Shown: one piece after another, positions 60,730 to 64,000 of the stretch
Layout: each line of letters begins with the position of its first letter
How positions within the stretch are numbered: the stretch's first letter is position 1
Source of the DNA: Collybiopsis luxurians FD-317 M1
Taxonomy: Eukaryota; Basidiomycota; Agaricomycetes; Agaricales; Omphalotaceae
Direction of reading: 5' to 3'
DNA: 64,000 bases
Assembly: GCA_000827265.1 (NCBI GenBank)
Contig: KN834764.1
Span: 1 to 64,000 of the forward strand
The notes under the pieces: model-generated
Seen by the model: the letters and a program-made list of their open reading frames with translations, nothing else
Told to the model about the DNA's origin: nothing
Databases searched by the model: none
Made by a program: the position numbers and the translations under genes

Positions 60730-61963
60730 ATGTCTAAGGGAACGATCCTCGTAAGCCTGGTTGCCCCGTTCATTTACTTTGCAGGCTAAGTTCTCCGTGT
60801 ACACAGGTTACTGGCGCCACTGGATTCTTGGGAGCACATATCGTATCTCAGCTACTCGAGGAGGGGTATTTTGTCCGGGCGACAGTCCGTTCAACTTCGA
60901 AGCTTCAGTCGATATTCCCCCAGGCCACCTCGGAACAGCTACAGATTGTTGAAGTGCCTTCCTTGACTTCTGACCATTCTCTGGCACTCGAGGGCATTGA
61001 TGCGCTCATTCATACTGCTTCCCCGATCTTTGGTGAGGGAGTTTCGCAGAAAGATATCTTTGAGGCTAGTTTTCGGAAACCTTGCTGGAGTTTGACGATA
61101 TACTTACATTGACAACGGTACAGGGCGCGTATGAGGGCACGGTGAATCTTGTTAATCAAGCAATTGCGGCGGGGGTAAAGAAGATTATAGCTAGTGGAAC
61201 TTTTGTCAACTTGTTCGATGGTAAGGAGTGATAGCTGACAGTCTCAGGAGATCATAGAGACTGACTTTCATCAAATAGCTGATTTTAAGGCTGCCTTTGG
61301 CACGCACCTGATCACGGAGAAAGACTTTGGTTCTGTGACACTTGAAAGCATTGACTTGACCAACAACGGAATGCAAGTCTATCAAGAAGCAAAAACGCTT
61401 GCTGACAAGAAGATCTGGGAGATCGCCCGTGAACATCCTGAGGTTGACTTTACAGTCTGTAAGTGTGATACTGAGGAGTCCTTGTACAGCGCTGACTAAC
61501 TCGATGTACAGTGCTTCTTCCAGCCCTCTTTGGTCCTCAATTGACTCCACTCACCTCTTCATCGAGCAGTCTTGGGACAAACGACTTTATCCGCATGCTT
61601 CTCGGGGGTGAATACCCTCCGATACCTGTTGGACACATGGTTGACGTTCGAAATGCAGCACAAGCGCACAAATTGGCATTAACCATCCCTCCTGTTCCTG
61701 GACGGGACAAGCGATTCATTATTTTGAACGGCACCTTTTTGTGGAAAAATGTCGCCACTTTGATTCGTATTAAGAGGCCGGAGCTAGCTGGGAGGCTGCC
61801 TGGAGAGACGTCGGTGCCTGGACCGCAAACTAGTGCTCCGTTGGATACCAGCTTTGCGAAGGAGGTTTTGGCAATAGAGGGGTATATTTCTCAGGAGGAA
61901 ACATTTTTGGCGGCGGTGGATGTTGTTATTGAGTGGGAGACGAAGTTTAAGAATGGGCATTAG
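60730..61963 (+). CDS. NADPH-dependent SDR reductase (dihydroflavonol-4-reductase / GRE2-like)
   Basis: This extended short-chain dehydrogenase reduces a ketone or aldehyde with NADPH. Exon 1 gives MSKGTIL; exon 2 continues VTGATGFLGAHI, the GxxGxxG dinucleotide motif. VRSTSKLQ suits NADPH binding. ALIHTASP, a Ser in IIASGTFVNLF, and YQEAK (YxxxK) supply the catalytic residues. LLPALFGPQL and VDVRNAAQAHKLAL are typical of the DFR/GRE2 subgroup. The ORF ends FKNGH after about 350 residues and about five introns (for example GTAAGCCTGG to GTACACAG). Substrate cannot be read from sequence. It may act on a diterpene intermediate, given the synthase 5 kb upstream, or be an unrelated aldehyde or methylglyoxal reductase. 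Confidence 0.88.
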
Positions 61964-62425
61964 GATGGGTGAAACGAGCGTAATCCATTTAATTTTTTTG
62001 ATACATCTGTAGCCATAGATAGTAGTAGCGAATACTCACTTTTAGTCTCAGTTATACTGATCGTCGATGACTTGAACGCCACACTCGAAATTAGCCGCCG
62101 GACAGGCGTCTGTTGTCGTCGTGACTGGAATTTATCGGCCATGCATTTGTTGATCCTTACTTTCATCACATCTCTGTAACTACTGATTTCCGGGTTTTTC
62201 TTTTCCTTTTGGTCGCTATTACGGTCAGCTACGCATCTGAACGCGTATTTTGGTCAGGAATGGGCTCTGTTGGAGTAGAAGACTTGATATTGATGATCTC
62301 TTCGAATCTTTAGGGATAGCTTTGGCAATGACACGAACTAAGGACTTCAGAATACTCGTTGGGCTACATTGCGTAAGCTGGTGGGTATTTAACTTTGTAC
62401 GAGTGTGAGAAATTCTGAGCGTCAG
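61964..62425. other. Intergenic stretch
   Basis: 3' flank of the reductase (T-rich patch at 61990) and a short minus-strand ORF without family features. Nothing is supported. Confidence 0.45.
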
Positions 62426-62742
62426 CTAACCCGTCAATAGACGTTCAATGACATCCATCTCAATGTCCGCGTCACTTTCATCCAATGCAACTTCGCCATT
62501 GGCGAAAACTCCCTCTAGACTGACTTCCGCGCCAGTCGTTTTGAAAAACTCCTCAGCGTTCAGCTCGACCTCGACGCCGCAGAAAGAAATCGCTCGCAAG
62601 TAATCCGAACCCCGGGCCCCGGCACAGGATATTCCGACCCACGACCAACGAGCCACCCCATCAATTGTCTCCAATAGTCGAAGATCGGTTGCAGGAAGAT
62701 CCAAAGCAGCTTCAATATCGGTTCCGCGACCTCAAGTTGAAG
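62426..62742 (-). CDS. Orphan ORF, possible C-terminal gene remnant
   Basis: An open frame on the minus strand runs from a stop at about 62742 to 62426. It has coding-like composition and an acidic C-terminus (GEVALDESDADIEMDVIERLLTG), but no ATG start inside the frame and no recognisable domain. ATDLRLLETIDGVARWSWVG looks like folded protein. It could be the last exon of a gene whose upstream part is lost or spliced across the CpG-poor DNA beyond, or a relic. Function is unknown. Confidence 0.35.
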
Positions 62743-64000
62743 CGAAGGACAATAGGATAGTTGCTAAAACTTGATGTTTTTTTCTATCCGCTTCCTTGTT
62801 GAAGCACCTGCTGTCTATTTGCTTGTTTTCTTTTGATATTTCTCTGTGTTGTATAATGTTAGTGTTAATCTATTTGTGTCTGTTATTGATTCATTGGCTT
62901 CCACTCTTTGAATATGAAACTTCTGTAATCCTCTCCATAGTGAGTCTTACTGATACCACTGAGGCTGTTTTAAGTTTTTATTGTTAGATTTTGATTGACA
63001 ATTTTCAATTATACTAAAGATATGTTTACTCTGCTGTTCATTTGTTTTTTTTTTCTAGAAAAAAAAAAGGAAAAAGCTTATAAGAACAAGGTCTAGCTGG
63101 ATCTGTTGCTTTTTCACAGGCGGTAGTTAGCACCATGAAGCCCAATTGGGACACTTGTATATAGGTCATTACATGTGAGTGTGGGCCGCCGCAATCAATC
63201 GTGCGGCATAATATGAGGCCGGAGGGCACACAAGTCAAACTTGCATTTAAATCACGACAGATGCCAGTCCAGACCTACAAGTAACAATATCCACATTATG
63301 AGTGGAGTTTGCCTCCAATAGTGGGACCCCATTGTTCTGCATGCCATTATGAACAAACACATTTCCATATGCATTAAACACTCTTGTGATAAAATGAGCA
63401 TCACTTGCAACAAAGTAAGTGATACCTTTCAGCTTGTAATGAACAACTGTTTCACCAATACAGACAACTATGTTGAGGTCAATAAGTACATCATTCTAAA
63501 TACCCTCGACATTAAATGCCAATATAGAGGGTGCATAAGCTAATGCAAATGTACGGAAGTTTGATTGGAGGCAATGATGACATTGCTGCCATGCAGCTTG
63601 AGGTATGTTTTGTATCCATGCTGAGATTGAGCAAGGACAATAAGAGTGAGGCCCACTTAAAAAAAAATGGAGCTGAAGATTGGGAAGGTGGATTTGCTCA
63701 CACATGGCCTGCATTGCAGACACTGTTTGCTGTAATACATGGCCATTGGAGTTTGAGCAACTCAGAAATGACATCTGTGCAACAGCTATATTGGGCCCAT
63801 TGCAGACCCTCGAGGTGGCTGACAGTTGACCTAAATATATCTTGGGTTTCTTCTAATGTTGATAAACCAATAGAATGTAAATGAAAACCTTCCACAACCC
63901 TAGGAAGGTACCATTGAAGGGAGAATGGATACAATGAATAGTGACAGTTCCAGCCAATATAAAAAGTAGTACATGAGCAGATGTTGTAGTCATATCTTGG
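62743..64000. other. CpG-poor, AT-rich stretch at the right end
   Basis: From about 62.8 kb the sequence is again AT-rich. Between 63240 and 64000 only a handful of CG dinucleotides are present. A poly-T/poly-A junction lies near 63040-63075. The plus-strand ORF at 63531-63884 and the minus-strand ORF at 63496-63774 overlap and neither has a recognisable family. Probably old repetitive DNA; no gene is supported. Confidence 0.5.

Noticed and set aside
63496..63884. Overlapping opposite-strand ORFs near the right end
   Set aside because: Neither has a recognisable family; they lie in CpG-poor, probably repetitive DNA where stops are reduced by chance.

Overview
This window looks like nuclear DNA of a filamentous basidiomycete, most likely an Agaricomycete (mushroom-forming fungus). 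The genes are split by many short introns of about 50-60 nt with GT...AG ends. The gene content also fits: a basidiomycete-type multi-pass membrane protein pair, a MACPF-like protein, a fungal bifunctional labdane-type diterpene synthase, a BEACH-WD40 protein and a Yor1-like ABCC transporter. No rRNA, tRNA, CRISPR array or bacterial-type operon was seen.

Layout. 1-7 kb: AT-rich, CpG-poor DNA carrying an inverted pair of paralogous membrane-protein genes (2068-3412 + and 5263-6563 -). Between them lie a hairpin and a dead copy of exon 1 of triosephosphate isomerase. 8.4-9.5 kb: the real triosephosphate isomerase gene (-). 9.9-10.1 kb: a dead copy of an ABC-transporter exon. 11.8-18.7 kb: the ABCC transporter (+), followed at 19.5-20.6 kb by a decayed duplicate of its 3' end. 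21.3-22.8 kb: a RING-finger protein (-). 25.7-27.9 kb: an MFS drug transporter (-), divergent from an M28 peptidase (28.3-32.1 kb, +). 32.3-34.1 kb: a MACPF-like protein. 34.5-42.4 kb: a very long BEACH-WD40 protein. 42.5-44.4 kb: duplicated non-coding or relic repeats. 44.7-45.6 kb: a dead cytosine deaminase whose first exon has been multiplied in tandem. 46.2-49.0 kb: a secreted Ser/Thr-rich surface protein. 49.6-50.2 kb: another copy of the relic repeat. 50.6-51.9 kb: a dead Trf4-type nucleotidyltransferase. 52.6-55.6 kb: the diterpene synthase. 57.5-59.7 kb: an apparently live Trf4-type nucleotidyltransferase. 60.7-62.0 kb: an NADPH-dependent SDR reductase (DFR/GRE2-like). 62.4-62.7 kb: an orphan ORF. 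62.8-64 kb: CpG-poor DNA again.

Two themes stand out. First, the window is full of partial gene copies in different states of decay: TPI exon 1, an ABC exon, the ABC 3' end, cytosine deaminase exon 1 repeated four times, a Trf4 copy, and a dispersed relic repeat. Several keep ancestral introns or intron remnants, so they arose by DNA duplication and not by retroposition. Second, the diterpene synthase sits between the two Trf4 copies and about 5 kb from an SDR reductase. This is a minimal candidate terpenoid locus, although no P450, GGPP synthase or acyltransferase is present in the window.

Intron boundaries were read by eye. Splice sites in the long multi-exon genes are therefore approximate, and the 5' end of the live Trf4 gene is unresolved.
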